DNA of 64,000 nucleotides. It comes from Marinobacter sp. (GTDB lineage Bacteria > Pseudomonadota > Gammaproteobacteria > Pseudomonadales > Oleiphilaceae). Both the position numbers and the translations under genes were made by a program. Where the stretch lies: the NCBI GenBank assembly GCA_030149475.1, contig JASBRL010000059.1, forward strand, positions 1 to 64,000. Direction: 5' to 3'. The notes beneath the pieces were generated by a model. The model did not search any database and had not been told where the DNA came from. It was given only the letters and a program-made list of their open reading frames with translations. Shown here piece by piece: positions 51,196 to 60,841 of this stretch (positions within the stretch are counted from its first letter, which is position 1; each line of letters opens with the position of its first letter).

Positions 51196-52293
51196 ATGGA
51201 AACGACCGACACTGTTGCTCGACTGGCCCAGCCGCTGAGAAAAACCGTACTCAAATCCTTGCTGGTGCTGACGGTTGCTGCCGGCATCATGTTCTTTTTT
51301 CTCAACGTTCGCCATGGCCTGTACGCCCTGGCCACCATCGAGCTCGCCATGGCCGGTTATTCTGCGGCCCTGTTGCTGATCATCCGCAACACCCGTCATC
51401 TCGAACGCTGGATACTGTCTTACATCCTGCCGTTTTTTTCAGCCATGATGTTCGCCATGTATACGCCTCGCGCCACCGACTCGGTGTTTGCCTGGGCATT
51501 GCTGATTCCGATTCTTTCCCACCTGTTACTGGGTCGCCGTACCGGCCTGGTTGTGGCCCTGTTCTTCATGCTGGTGTCGGTGGTGATTTTTTTCGACAAG
51601 AATTACGACAAGCCCGAACTGATGCAGGTGGTCCCGCTGGCCAACCTGTCGATTCTCTCGCTGACCATTTTCACCCTGTCCCATGCCTACGAGGTCAGCC
51701 GCGAGCGCACCGAGCAGACGCTGTATCGCATGGGCAATACGGACTTTCTGACCGGCCTCGCCAACCGCACCCGCTTCCGGGATATTTTTGATCGCGAGAA
51801 ACACCGCGCCCGGCGCAACCACAGTCCGATGGCGGTGCTGCTGCTGGACCTGGATTTCTTCAAATCCATTAACGACGATCACGGCCACGACGTTGGCGAT
51901 TCGGCGCTGGTCTTCGTGGCCCACCTGCTGGTGCGCCGGTTGCGGACCACGGACCTTATCTGCCGGCTGGGCGGGGAAGAATTCGGCATTATTCTGACCG
52001 ATACCGACAGTCGCCGCGCGATGATGGTGGCGGATGACTTGCGCCACAGTCTTGCCCGGGCCCCGATGCCGGTTGAGGATACGGAAATTTCGATCACCAT
52101 GACCATGAGCATCGGCATTGCCGAACTCGGCGCCGATGGGGATACCCTGCGCGAGCTTCTGGCCGCCGCCGACCGCCTGCTGTACCAGGCCAAAGCCGAC
52201 GGCCGCAACCGGATTGCAGTGCGCGGGGACCGGGTGCCCGGCGGGCCCTGGCCCGAATCCGTCAACCCGGATTACGTCACCGTCAGCGGCTGA
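51196..52293 (+). CDS. Membrane-bound diguanylate cyclase (GGDEF)
   Basis: Multiple N-terminal TM helices; RTTDLICRLGGEEF (GGEEF active site, RxxD I-site). Confidence 0.93.
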   Translation: METTDTVARLAQPLRKTVLKSLLVLTVAAGIMFFFLNVRHGLYALATIELAMAGYSAALLLIIRNTRHLERWILSYILPFFSAMMFAMYTPRATDSVFAWALLIPILSHLLLGRRTGLVVALFFMLVSVVIFFDKNYDKPELMQVVPLANLSILSLTIFTLSHAYEVSRERTEQTLYRMGNTDFLTGLANRTRFRDIFDREKHRARRNHSPMAVLLLDLDFFKSINDDHGHDVGDSALVFVAHLLVRRLRTTDLICRLGGEEFGIILTDTDSRRAMMVADDLRHSLARAPMPVEDTEISITMTMSIGIAELGADGDTLRELLAAADRLLYQAKADGRNRIAVRGDRVPGGPWPESVNPDYVTVSG

Positions 52294-54262
52294 CCGCCGT
52301 GTTGTGGTCCCGGGCAAAGGCCTGGTAATAGGCCAGGCAGTCCGGATTGGCCATGGCATCCGGATTGGCGACCTCGGCCAGTGGTTTACCCAGCAGCAGT
52401 TTCTTGATGGGCAGCTCCATCTTCTTGCCGGTCAGCGTGCGGGGCACTGCCTCTACCTGAACGATCTCGTTAGGCAGGTGACGTGCCGAGAGACTGGTCC
52501 GAATCGCGTGCCGAATCCGTCCTGACAGGCCTTCGTCCAGCGTGACCCCCTCCCGCAACACCACGAACAGCGGCATGAACGACGACTTGCCCAGATATTC
52601 CAGATCCACCACCAGACTGTCCAGCACCTCGGGCTGTTCTTCCACCACCCGGTAGATCTCACTGGTGCCCATGCGGATGCCGTGGCGATTGATCGTAGTG
52701 TCGGACCGGCCGTAGATCACCGCCCCGCCCCGGGGGGTAATGCGAATCCAGTCGCCGTGACGCCAGAGCCCCGGGAAGGTATCGAAGTAACTGTCGTGAT
52801 AGCGCTGACCATCCTCATCGCCCCAGAAGTACAGCGGCATCGACGGCATCGGTTTGGTAATGACCAGCTCGCCCACCTCGTCGATCAGCTCGTTGCCGTT
52901 GTCGTCCATGGCGACCACCGCCGTGCCCAGCGTCCGACACTGCATTTCACCCGCGTACACAGGCATGATCGGGCAGGCGCCAACGTAGGAGGCGGCCACG
53001 TCCGTGCCGCCGCTGATGGCGGCAATCAACACATCCCCAAGCTGCTCAATGAGCCAGGTATACCCTTCTTCCGGTAATGGCGAACCGGTGGACCCCACCG
53101 ACCGGATCAACGACAGGTCAGCGATCTTCGCCGGTTCCAGCCCGGCCTTTTTGCAGTTCATGTAGAATGCGGCACCGGCCCCGAAAAAGCTCAGCCGGGT
53201 TTCCTCGGCGAAGCGCCAGAGCGTGCCCAGGTCCGGATAACCCGGGTTGCCATCGTAGATACAGATGGTGGCGCCCAGCAGCAATCCGCTGATCTGGGCA
53301 TTCCACATGATCCAGCCGGTGGTGGTGAACCACAGGTAACGATCGTCCGGGCCCAGATCCATGTGCAGGCCCTGGCCCTGCAGTCCTTCGAGCAAGGCGC
53401 CGCCGTGGCCATGAACAATCGGCTTGGGCATCCCCGTGGTACCGGATGAGTAAACCACCCACAGCGGGTGACTGAACGACACCGGTTCGAAATACAGCGG
53501 CTCGTTATTGGTGGTCATGCTGTCCCAGGATACGGCATCGTCCAGTTCGGCCGCCTCGTCCAGATAAGGCAGCAGGATGGTCTGCTGCAGCGTTGGCAAC
53601 TCCTTGCGCAGGCCATCCACCACTGCCAGCCGGTCGTAGTCCTGGCCACCGTAACGGTAACCGTCAACCGCGATCAGGATGCGCGGATCAATCTGTTTGA
53701 AGCGGTCGGTGACGCTGCGGGTGCCCATATCCGGGGAGCAACTGGACCAGATGGCGCCAATGCTGGCACAGGCAAAAAACGCAACCGCCGCTTCGGGAAT
53801 ATTGGGCAGGTAAGCCACCACCCGATCGCCCTTTTCCACACCAAGCTCGCGCAGACTGTGCGCCATGGCAGCGGTCTGTCGACGGAACTCACCCCAACTG
53901 AGCTCGGTCAGCGGCCGCAGCTCGGAACGGGAGATAATCGCCGGTCGATCCGGTTGATCCTGATGGAAGCGGAACACCTGCTCTGCCATGTTGAGCCGGG
54001 CGCCGCTGAACCAGCGTGCACCGGGCATGCGCCGGGTATCGAGAATCTGTTTGTAGGGTTTCGAGAAGGGCACATCAAAATATTGCCAGAAGGCATCCCA
54101 GAACTCTTCCAGGTTATCCACAGACCACTGCCAGAGGGCATTGTAATCCGCAAAGCTGAGTTCCCGGTGGTCTTCCAGCCAGCGCATAAAATGCCACATG
54201 CGGCTGTTGTGTACCCGGCTGTTGTCCGGTACCCAGAGCGGCGTGGGAGCCGATTCCGTCAT
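52283..54262 (-). CDS. Acetoacetate-CoA ligase (acetoacetyl-CoA synthetase)
   Basis: ANL family: VVYSSGTTGMPKPIVHGHGG, YGRSDTTINRHGIRMGTSEIYRVVE, LTGKKMELPIKKLL. Confidence 0.92.
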   Translation of the reverse strand: MTESAPTPLWVPDNSRVHNSRMWHFMRWLEDHRELSFADYNALWQWSVDNLEEFWDAFWQYFDVPFSKPYKQILDTRRMPGARWFSGARLNMAEQVFRFHQDQPDRPAIISRSELRPLTELSWGEFRRQTAAMAHSLRELGVEKGDRVVAYLPNIPEAAVAFFACASIGAIWSSCSPDMGTRSVTDRFKQIDPRILIAVDGYRYGGQDYDRLAVVDGLRKELPTLQQTILLPYLDEAAELDDAVSWDSMTTNNEPLYFEPVSFSHPLWVVYSSGTTGMPKPIVHGHGGALLEGLQGQGLHMDLGPDDRYLWFTTTGWIMWNAQISGLLLGATICIYDGNPGYPDLGTLWRFAEETRLSFFGAGAAFYMNCKKAGLEPAKIADLSLIRSVGSTGSPLPEEGYTWLIEQLGDVLIAAISGGTDVAASYVGACPIMPVYAGEMQCRTLGTAVVAMDDNGNELIDEVGELVITKPMPSMPLYFWGDEDGQRYHDSYFDTFPGLWRHGDWIRITPRGGAVIYGRSDTTINRHGIRMGTSEIYRVVEEQPEVLDSLVVDLEYLGKSSFMPLFVVLREGVTLDEGLSGRIRHAIRTSLSARHLPNEIVQVEAVPRTLTGKKMELPIKKLLLGKPLAEVANPDAMANPDCLAYYQAFARDHNTAVSR

Positions 54263-54321
54263 GTCATGCCTCCGATGTCCTGTTTTGGCTCACTGTAGCC
54301 GATCCCGGCCGAAAAGCGCTA

Positions 54322-55524
54322 TCAGGACGTCAGTTTGGGATACAGGTGCAATTTCAGACTCAGGATCACGCCGGCCACCAGCACCAGGCAGACCATCGCA
54401 AAGGCGCCACGAAAACCGCTCAGATCAATCAGCAGACCCGCTCCCACCGGCCCGATCAACTGACCCACGGCAAAGAACACCGTGACGTAACTGACCGCAA
54501 CCGGCGCTTCACGGGCACTGACCCGTTCACTGGAGATTGACAGAATGGAAATAAACATGCCGTTCATGGTGGCCCCCAGTATCAGATAATGCGCCACAAA
54601 ACTGGGTAACACCGGCCAGGCCACCGGCAGGCCAATGGCAACGACCGCCAGCGAACTGGAAATCAGCAATGCCAGGCCGCGCCCGAAACGATCGCCGAAC
54701 CAGCCCCAACAGGGGCCGGAAAAAGCAACCAGCAACCCCATGGCAGACGTCAGCTGGCCGGCGGTGACAGCGGAAACACCGTAGTCCACCGCAAAACTGT
54801 ACATGAACACTGACTGTACGATGTAAATGAACCCGATGACACCGTAGAGCATGCCCACCATCACCACATGAGGGTTGCGATACACCTGTTTGCGGCTCAT
54901 GGGCGCATCGCCGGGCACGTCAGGCAGTTGCGGCGGATTCCGCAGAAACGCCAGCGCAGCGATAAACGCCACCACTCCCGCACCGGCAAACAACTGCCAG
55001 ACCTGCCGCCAACCGTCGGCGCCCACCCGGGAAACCACGTAAGGCACCAGCCAGCCGGCCACCAGCATGCCGATGCCCACGCCACTGACCAGAAAACCGA
55101 TAACCGATCCCCGTTTTTCCGGAAACCAGGCCGACAACAGGGAAATCAGCGGGGTAAATCCGAATGCGGTGCCGAACCCGAGCAGGGTCATCAACACCAG
55201 CGCCGACAGGTAACCGGGCACCAGACTCAGGCCCACAAACCCGACTGTGCTGAACACGATACCCAGCAGCACCGCAAAGCGACCGCCGCGACGGGCGGCC
55301 ACAATGCCGGCGTAAAGCACCAGGCTCAGATAGCCCAGCGCTGTCGCGGTACCCAGATTCCCCGCCTGCTGATAACTGAGCAGAAGCCCGTCACGCATGG
55401 AGGGCAGGATGAGCCCGAAGGCCAGCCGCGCAAACACCAGTACGGTCATGACAATGAGGATACCGGTGCCGACCATCAGCCAGGCCGGTGGGCGACGAGC
55501 AGAAGACGTCATATTTATTCTCAT
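54322..55524 (-). CDS. MFS transporter (YbfB/YjiJ-like)
   Basis: 12-TM-like hydrophobic pattern; ARLAFGLILPSMRDGLLLSYQQAGNLGTATALGY. Confidence 0.88.
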   Translation of the reverse strand: MRINMTSSARRPPAWLMVGTGILIVMTVLVFARLAFGLILPSMRDGLLLSYQQAGNLGTATALGYLSLVLYAGIVAARRGGRFAVLLGIVFSTVGFVGLSLVPGYLSALVLMTLLGFGTAFGFTPLISLLSAWFPEKRGSVIGFLVSGVGIGMLVAGWLVPYVVSRVGADGWRQVWQLFAGAGVVAFIAALAFLRNPPQLPDVPGDAPMSRKQVYRNPHVVMVGMLYGVIGFIYIVQSVFMYSFAVDYGVSAVTAGQLTSAMGLLVAFSGPCWGWFGDRFGRGLALLISSSLAVVAIGLPVAWPVLPSFVAHYLILGATMNGMFISILSISSERVSAREAPVAVSYVTVFFAVGQLIGPVGAGLLIDLSGFRGAFAMVCLVLVAGVILSLKLHLYPKLTS

Positions 55525-55571
55525 CCGGGTGTCGTTTTGACCATTTCAATCTACAGTTAATTTGTGCGGGT

Positions 55572-55600
55572 CGGGTTGTCAGCGTATCGCTGGCAACCCG
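55572..55600. promoter_or_regulatory. 13-bp stem palindrome between divergent MFS and ABC transporter genes
   Basis: CGGGTTGTCAGCG-TAT-CGCTGGCAACCCG; fully paired allowing one G-U. Confidence 0.7.
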
Positions 55601-55801
55601 GATTTCACACTGCATGACGACGCTTCATTTTGCCATGCGGAACTTAAAGCCGACGGATCTGTCAATTTTGAAACTCAATATCATTGTAAAAAATAATGAA
55701 CTAGCTAATTGAATAGATCAAGCGCTCGCTATACAGTCGAAATTGCAACTTACAACTACAAAAAACAGCGGTCGACCCGACCGTAAAACGAGGAGCACAC
55801 C

Positions 55802-57055
55802 ATGACCAACAAGAAACGGGCCGGCATGCTTGCCGGGGCACTCATCGGTCTCTCGGCCCTGCTGGCACCCCAGGGGTATGCAGCGGAAGATCCCATTCGA
55901 ATCGCCTACATTGAGCCTCTCTCCGGCGCTTTCGCCAACGTCGGTGACGCCGGACTCAAACACTTCCGCTTTACCGCTGAAAAAATCAACGAGGCCGGCG
56001 GTGTCCTGGGTCGCAAGTTCGAAATCGTGCCCATGGACAACAAGCAAAGCGCCTCGGAGTCCGTGCAACTGGTCCAGCGCGCAGCGGACGAGGGTATCCA
56101 CTTCATTACCCAGGGCAACGGCTCCAACGTCGCGGGCGCCCTGGTCGAGGCGGTTGATCGCAACAACCGTCGCAACAGCGACAACAAGATCCTGTATCTG
56201 AACTATGCAGCGGTTGATCCGGCCCTGACCAACGACCGTTGCAGCTTCTACCATTTCCGCTTCGACGCCAACAGCGAGATCAAGCTGGAAGCGTTGACCA
56301 ATTACATGGCCAAACAGAAAGACATCAAGAAAGTCTTCCTGATCAATCAGGATTACTCTCACGGCCAATTCATCTCCAAAACCGCCAAGGAGATGCTCAA
56401 GGAGAAGCGGCCGGACATCAAAATCGTCGGCGACGTACTGCACCCGATCGGTCAGGTTCGTGATTTCGCCCCCTATGTAGCGCGCATCAAGCAGTCCGGC
56501 GCTGACTCGGTCATTACCGGTAACTGGGGGAACGACCTTTCGCTGCTGGTACGTGCGGCGGACAGTGCCGGTCTGGACGTGAAATTCTACACCTACTACG
56601 GCGGCGGCCTGGGCACTCCGGCAGCCGTTGGTGACCGCGGTGAAGGCAAGTTGCTGCAGATCACCGAGTGGCAGTCCAACGCCAAGGTCAATGAAACCCA
56701 CCCGGAATATGAAAAGTGGTTGAACGAGTTCAAGCGCCGGTACCCGGACATTGACTGGTATTACCACCGCGTCTACAACGAGATGTACATGCTCAAGGCC
56801 GCCATCGAAAAAGCCGGTTCCACCGACGTGGACGCCGTCGCCAAGGCGCTGGAAGGCATGACCTTTGATTCCATCACCGGCAAGGTCACCATGCGCGCCA
56901 AGGACCATCAGCTGATCCAGCCCATGTATATCTCGGTGATGGACTCCAATGTGGTGCACGATGTGGATAACTCCGGGCTCGGCTTTACCACCGTTGCACG
57001 GATTCCGGCCGACCAGGCCACTGCACCAACCACCTGTGAAATGAAGCGTCCGTAA
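55802..57055 (+). CDS. Branched-chain amino acid-type (HAAT) ABC transporter substrate-binding protein
   Basis: Signal peptide; IRIAYIEPLSGAFANVGDAGLKHFRFTAEKINEAGGVLGRKFEIVPMDNK. Confidence 0.92.
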   Translation: MTNKKRAGMLAGALIGLSALLAPQGYAAEDPIRIAYIEPLSGAFANVGDAGLKHFRFTAEKINEAGGVLGRKFEIVPMDNKQSASESVQLVQRAADEGIHFITQGNGSNVAGALVEAVDRNNRRNSDNKILYLNYAAVDPALTNDRCSFYHFRFDANSEIKLEALTNYMAKQKDIKKVFLINQDYSHGQFISKTAKEMLKEKRPDIKIVGDVLHPIGQVRDFAPYVARIKQSGADSVITGNWGNDLSLLVRAADSAGLDVKFYTYYGGGLGTPAAVGDRGEGKLLQITEWQSNAKVNETHPEYEKWLNEFKRRYPDIDWYYHRVYNEMYMLKAAIEKAGSTDVDAVAKALEGMTFDSITGKVTMRAKDHQLIQPMYISVMDSNVVHDVDNSGLGFTTVARIPADQATAPTTCEMKRP

Positions 57056-57067
57056 ACCTGCAGCCGG

Positions 57068-57096
57068 CCCCGGGAGCACACACCCCGCTCCCGGGG
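57068..57096 (+). terminator. Intercistronic GC-rich hairpin (attenuator/stabiliser) between SBP and permease genes
   Basis: CCCCGGGAGC-acacacccc-GCTCCCGGGG perfect 10-bp stem; no T-run. Confidence 0.6.
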
Positions 57097-57130
57097 TTCC
57101 TCACTGAATCACCCCCGGGGGCTCGTACAG

Positions 57131-58075
57131 ATGCTCGAAACGATTGTCTTTTCCCTGATCAATGGGCTGCTCTACGGCATGTTGCTGTTCATGATGTCCA
57201 GTGGTCTGACCCTGATTTTCGGGATGATGGGCGTGCTCAATTTTGCCCACGCCAGTTTCTACATGCTCGGTGCCTACTTTGCCTACACGCTGGGCAGTGT
57301 CACCGGGTTCTGGATCGCACTATTCCTCGCGCCGGTGCTGGTCGGCGTCCTCGGCGCCGTGGTTGAGCGCTACGGCCTGCGCCGGGTTCACCAGTTCGGG
57401 CATGTGCCGGAACTGCTGTTCACTTTCGGCCTGGCGTACGTGGTCGACGAACTCACCAGTCTGTTCTGGGGCACCGTTCCGGTTCCCTACAAGATGCCGG
57501 ACTCACTGAATTTCACCCTGTTCAATCTCTACAATTTTGACTATTCGGCGTTCAAGATTTTCATCCTGGCGGTGTCGGTGGCGATGTTTGTCTGCCTGTA
57601 CCTCCTGCTCAAGAAGACGCGGGCCGGCCTGATCATTCAGGCCTCCCTGTCCCGCCCGGACATGGTATCCGCGCTGGGCCACAATGTGCCCCGGGTGTTC
57701 ATGATGGTGTTTGCCATTGGCTGCGCGCTGGCAGGGCTGGGTGGTGTGGTCGGCGGCATCCAGTTTGTTACCGAACCCGGTATGGCGGTCACCATGGGTC
57801 CCATTGTGTTTGTGGTGGTCGTGCTGGGCGGGCTGGGCTCGGTGCCCGGCGCGCTGATTGCTTCGATCCTCATCGGGGTCCTGCAGACCCTGGCCTTGTC
57901 AGTGGATATTTCCCTGGCCTCCGTTTTCTCGGGTATCGACGTCTCCCGGGACAATTTCTTTTCCACGATCTGGTACATGGAATCAATCCGGCTGGCGCCG
58001 GTGCTGCCATTCCTGCTACTCGTACTGACGCTGATTGTGAGACCACGCGGCTTGATGGGGAAACGTGAAGCATGA
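57131..58075 (+). CDS. ABC transporter permease, LivH family
   Basis: LINGLLYGMLLFMMSSGLTLIFGMMGVLNFAHASFYMLGAY. Confidence 0.93.
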   Translation: MLETIVFSLINGLLYGMLLFMMSSGLTLIFGMMGVLNFAHASFYMLGAYFAYTLGSVTGFWIALFLAPVLVGVLGAVVERYGLRRVHQFGHVPELLFTFGLAYVVDELTSLFWGTVPVPYKMPDSLNFTLFNLYNFDYSAFKIFILAVSVAMFVCLYLLLKKTRAGLIIQASLSRPDMVSALGHNVPRVFMMVFAIGCALAGLGGVVGGIQFVTEPGMAVTMGPIVFVVVVLGGLGSVPGALIASILIGVLQTLALSVDISLASVFSGIDVSRDNFFSTIWYMESIRLAPVLPFLLLVLTLIVRPRGLMGKREA

Positions 58076-59385
58076 GCATCGTGCAGGATCAACGTACATC
58101 CGACAAGAACACACCGATTACCACGGCGGCTGTCAAACCCGGCCGTCTCAAGTCCCTGTGGCCCTGGCTGGTGATGATTGGAGTCGCACTGGTGCTACCC
58201 TTCATTTTCACCTCTGGCCACTCGGTGAACATGCTCAACCACATGGGCATTGCGATCATTTTCGCGCTCTCCTACAACATGCTGCTCGGCAACACCGGCC
58301 TGCTGTCCTTTGGCCACTCGGTGTATTACGGCCTGGGCGGTTTTGTCGCCATGCACGTGTTGCGCGTGATCAATGACAGCGGGTTGGCCATCCCCATTGA
58401 ACTGCTGCCGCTGGTGGGCGCTTTTGCCGGACTCGCTTTCGGCATTGTCTTTGGTGCCGTATCCACGCGCCGGGCAGGGGTGGTGTTTGCCATGATCACC
58501 CTCGGCGTCGGGGCCCTGGTGCACTCGAGCTCACTGATGTTCAGCGACTTTTTCGGTGGTGAGGCCGGCCTGTTCGGAAACCGGGTGGATGTGACCTCCC
58601 TGTTCGGGGTGGATTACGGTCCCAGCGAACACGTCTACTACCTGATCGTCGGCTGGGCAGTGCTATCAATCGGCGCCATCTACCTGCTGCGGAAAACGCC
58701 GCTGGGCTGGATGGCCAATGCCGTACGGGATAACCCGGAACGGGCGCAGTTTGTGGGCTACAACCCGCAGATGGTGCGTTTTCTGCAGTTCTCGCTCGCT
58801 GCTTTTTTTGCCGGGCTGGCCGGTGGTCTGTTCATAATTGCGGACGAGATCATCAGTGCCGAAGCCGTCAGCGCACAGGTGTCGGGGCAAGTTCTGCTCG
58901 CCTCCTACCTGGGTGGGATTGGCTACTTCATGGGGCCCATTTTCGGGGCCATTCTGGTGACCTTTCTGGCCAGTTTTCTGTCCTCGGTCACGGATGCCTG
59001 GGTGCTTTACTTCGGGCTGATGTTTATCGGGGTGGTGATGTTCGCGCCTCAGGGCCTGTTCGGCGTTCTGCACCAGCAAAGCCTCGCCATCCGCGATGGC
59101 CAGTGGCGCGGTTCAACGCTGGTTCGGCTGTATCTGCTGCTGACCATGCTGGTCTCAGTGTTCGGTCTGATCTGCGTGGTGGAACTGGCCTACCACTACT
59201 TCCGCAGTTGGGACCCGTCCAGCCCGTTTGACCTGATGGGGTTCACCGTGAATGCCACTAACGCCCTGCCGTGGGTCGTCTCATTTGCCATTCTGATCGC
59301 CGGGATCGCGCTGCTGACCGCCCACGCCCGCCCCATGCTGGCCCGTCGCACCGGCGCTGATTCGCAAGGAGGAACATCGTCATGA
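58072..59385 (+). CDS. ABC transporter permease, LivM family (long C-terminus)
   Basis: MGIAIIFALSYNMLLGNTGLLSFGHSVYYGLGGF; 437 aa. Confidence 0.93.
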   Translation: MSIVQDQRTSDKNTPITTAAVKPGRLKSLWPWLVMIGVALVLPFIFTSGHSVNMLNHMGIAIIFALSYNMLLGNTGLLSFGHSVYYGLGGFVAMHVLRVINDSGLAIPIELLPLVGAFAGLAFGIVFGAVSTRRAGVVFAMITLGVGALVHSSSLMFSDFFGGEAGLFGNRVDVTSLFGVDYGPSEHVYYLIVGWAVLSIGAIYLLRKTPLGWMANAVRDNPERAQFVGYNPQMVRFLQFSLAAFFAGLAGGLFIIADEIISAEAVSAQVSGQVLLASYLGGIGYFMGPIFGAILVTFLASFLSSVTDAWVLYFGLMFIGVVMFAPQGLFGVLHQQSLAIRDGQWRGSTLVRLYLLLTMLVSVFGLICVVELAYHYFRSWDPSSPFDLMGFTVNATNALPWVVSFAILIAGIALLTAHARPMLARRTGADSQGGTSS

Positions 59386-60134
59386 CCCGCACTGCACTTG
59401 AACTCAAGGGCGTGACCAAGAATTTTGGCAAGTCCGAAATCATCCGCGGTGTCGACCTGCAGATTCACGAACATGAACGCCACGTGATCATCGGTCCGAA
59501 CGGCGCCGGCAAATCCACCCTGTTCAATCTGATCAGCGGTCGCCTGCATGCCAGCAGTGGTGAAATCACCCTGTTCGGTGAAGCCATCAGCAACCTGCCA
59601 CCCCATCAGGTCAATCGCCGGGGCCTGAGCCGCAGCTTTCAGGTCACCAACCTGTTCCAGAACATGACCGTCATGCAGAACCTGCGGTGCTCGCTGCTAT
59701 GGTCGGAAGGCCACGGGTACGCATTCTGGAAATCGGTACTCGGACAGAAACACGTGACCGAGCGGGCCGAGAGCCTGATGGAACGCCTGAACCTGCAGCA
59801 TCAGGCCAACACCCCCGCGTCGCTGCTCACCTATGCCGAACAGCGGGCGCTGGAAATCGGCGCCACTATTGCCTCGGGTGCCCGGGTGATCCTGCTGGAC
59901 GAACCCACTGCCGGCATGAGCCGCTCAGAAGCCGACGATGTAGTCCAGTTGATTCAGCGCATGGCGGGGGAATGCACCCTGGTACTGGTTGAACACGACC
60001 TGGGTGTGGTGTTTGAACTGGCCGACCGGATCTCCGTTCTGGTCTACGGCGAAGTGATCGCCACCGGCGCCCCGGAGGCGGTCCGCGCCAACTCGGCGGT
60101 CCAGGAAGCCTACCTCGGCACGGAGGTGCATTAA
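59382..60134 (+). CDS. ABC transporter ATP-binding protein, LivG family
   Basis: Walker A GPNGAGKST; RVILLDEPTAGMSRSE. Confidence 0.94.
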   Translation: MTRTALELKGVTKNFGKSEIIRGVDLQIHEHERHVIIGPNGAGKSTLFNLISGRLHASSGEITLFGEAISNLPPHQVNRRGLSRSFQVTNLFQNMTVMQNLRCSLLWSEGHGYAFWKSVLGQKHVTERAESLMERLNLQHQANTPASLLTYAEQRALEIGATIASGARVILLDEPTAGMSRSEADDVVQLIQRMAGECTLVLVEHDLGVVFELADRISVLVYGEVIATGAPEAVRANSAVQEAYLGTEVH

Positions 60135-60832
60135 TGCTGAACATCAAGGATCTGCACGCCTATTATGGCAAGAGCCACGTACTCCGCGGCGTCAACATCG
60201 AAGTCAGACCCGGGGAAATCGTCAGCCTGCTGGGGCGCAACGGGGTGGGGCGATCCACCCTGTGCAAAGCAGTGATGGGTCTGGTACATCCGCACGGCGT
60301 GGTAGAATTTGACGGGGTGTCGCTGGTCGGACTTGAGCCCCATCAGGTGGCCCATACCGGCATTGGTTATATCCCCGAGGACCGGGCGATATTTCCCGGA
60401 CTTACGGTGCTGCAGAATCTGGAACTGGGGATGAAAAAACGCGGCCAGACCGGCGAGCAGTGGACCCTTGACGCGGTCTACAATCGCTTCCCGAGGCTGA
60501 AAGAACGCGAGCACACCTCGGCGGAAGTCCTGTCCGGCGGCGAACAGCAGATGCTGAGCATGTTCCGGGCGCTGATGGGCGACCCCCGCTGCGTGCTGGT
60601 GGACGAGCCCACCGAGGGTCTGGCGCCGAAAGTGGTCGCCGATGTGGCCTCGATCCTCCGGGAAATGGCGGCCGAAGGCATTGCCGTCTTGCTGGTGGAA
60701 CAGAAACTGAGTATCGCAATGGATATTTCCGATCGGGTCTATGTCATGGGTGAAGGGGAAATTGTGTTTGACGGTACCCCCGACAGCCTGCGGGAGAATC
60801 CCGACGTCCGAAAAGAATGGCTGGAGGTTTGA
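60134..60832 (+). CDS. ABC transporter ATP-binding protein, LivF family (Walker A GRNGVGRST)
   Basis: LLGRNGVGRSTLCKAVMG, LSGGEQQMLSMFRALMGDPRCVLVDEPTEGLAP. Confidence 0.94.
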   Translation: MLNIKDLHAYYGKSHVLRGVNIEVRPGEIVSLLGRNGVGRSTLCKAVMGLVHPHGVVEFDGVSLVGLEPHQVAHTGIGYIPEDRAIFPGLTVLQNLELGMKKRGQTGEQWTLDAVYNRFPRLKEREHTSAEVLSGGEQQMLSMFRALMGDPRCVLVDEPTEGLAPKVVADVASILREMAAEGIAVLLVEQKLSIAMDISDRVYVMGEGEIVFDGTPDSLRENPDVRKEWLEV

Positions 60833-60841
60833 AGAAGGTTA

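Noticed and set aside
52283-54262. Acetyl-CoA synthetase (acs) annotation
   Set aside because: N-terminal sequence (PDNSRVHNSRMWHFMRWLE) and C-terminal LTGKKMELPIKKLL pattern fit acetoacetyl-CoA synthetase better.
55718-57079. 453-aa minus-strand ORF
   Set aside because: Antisense to the well-supported substrate-binding protein gene; codon-bias artefact.
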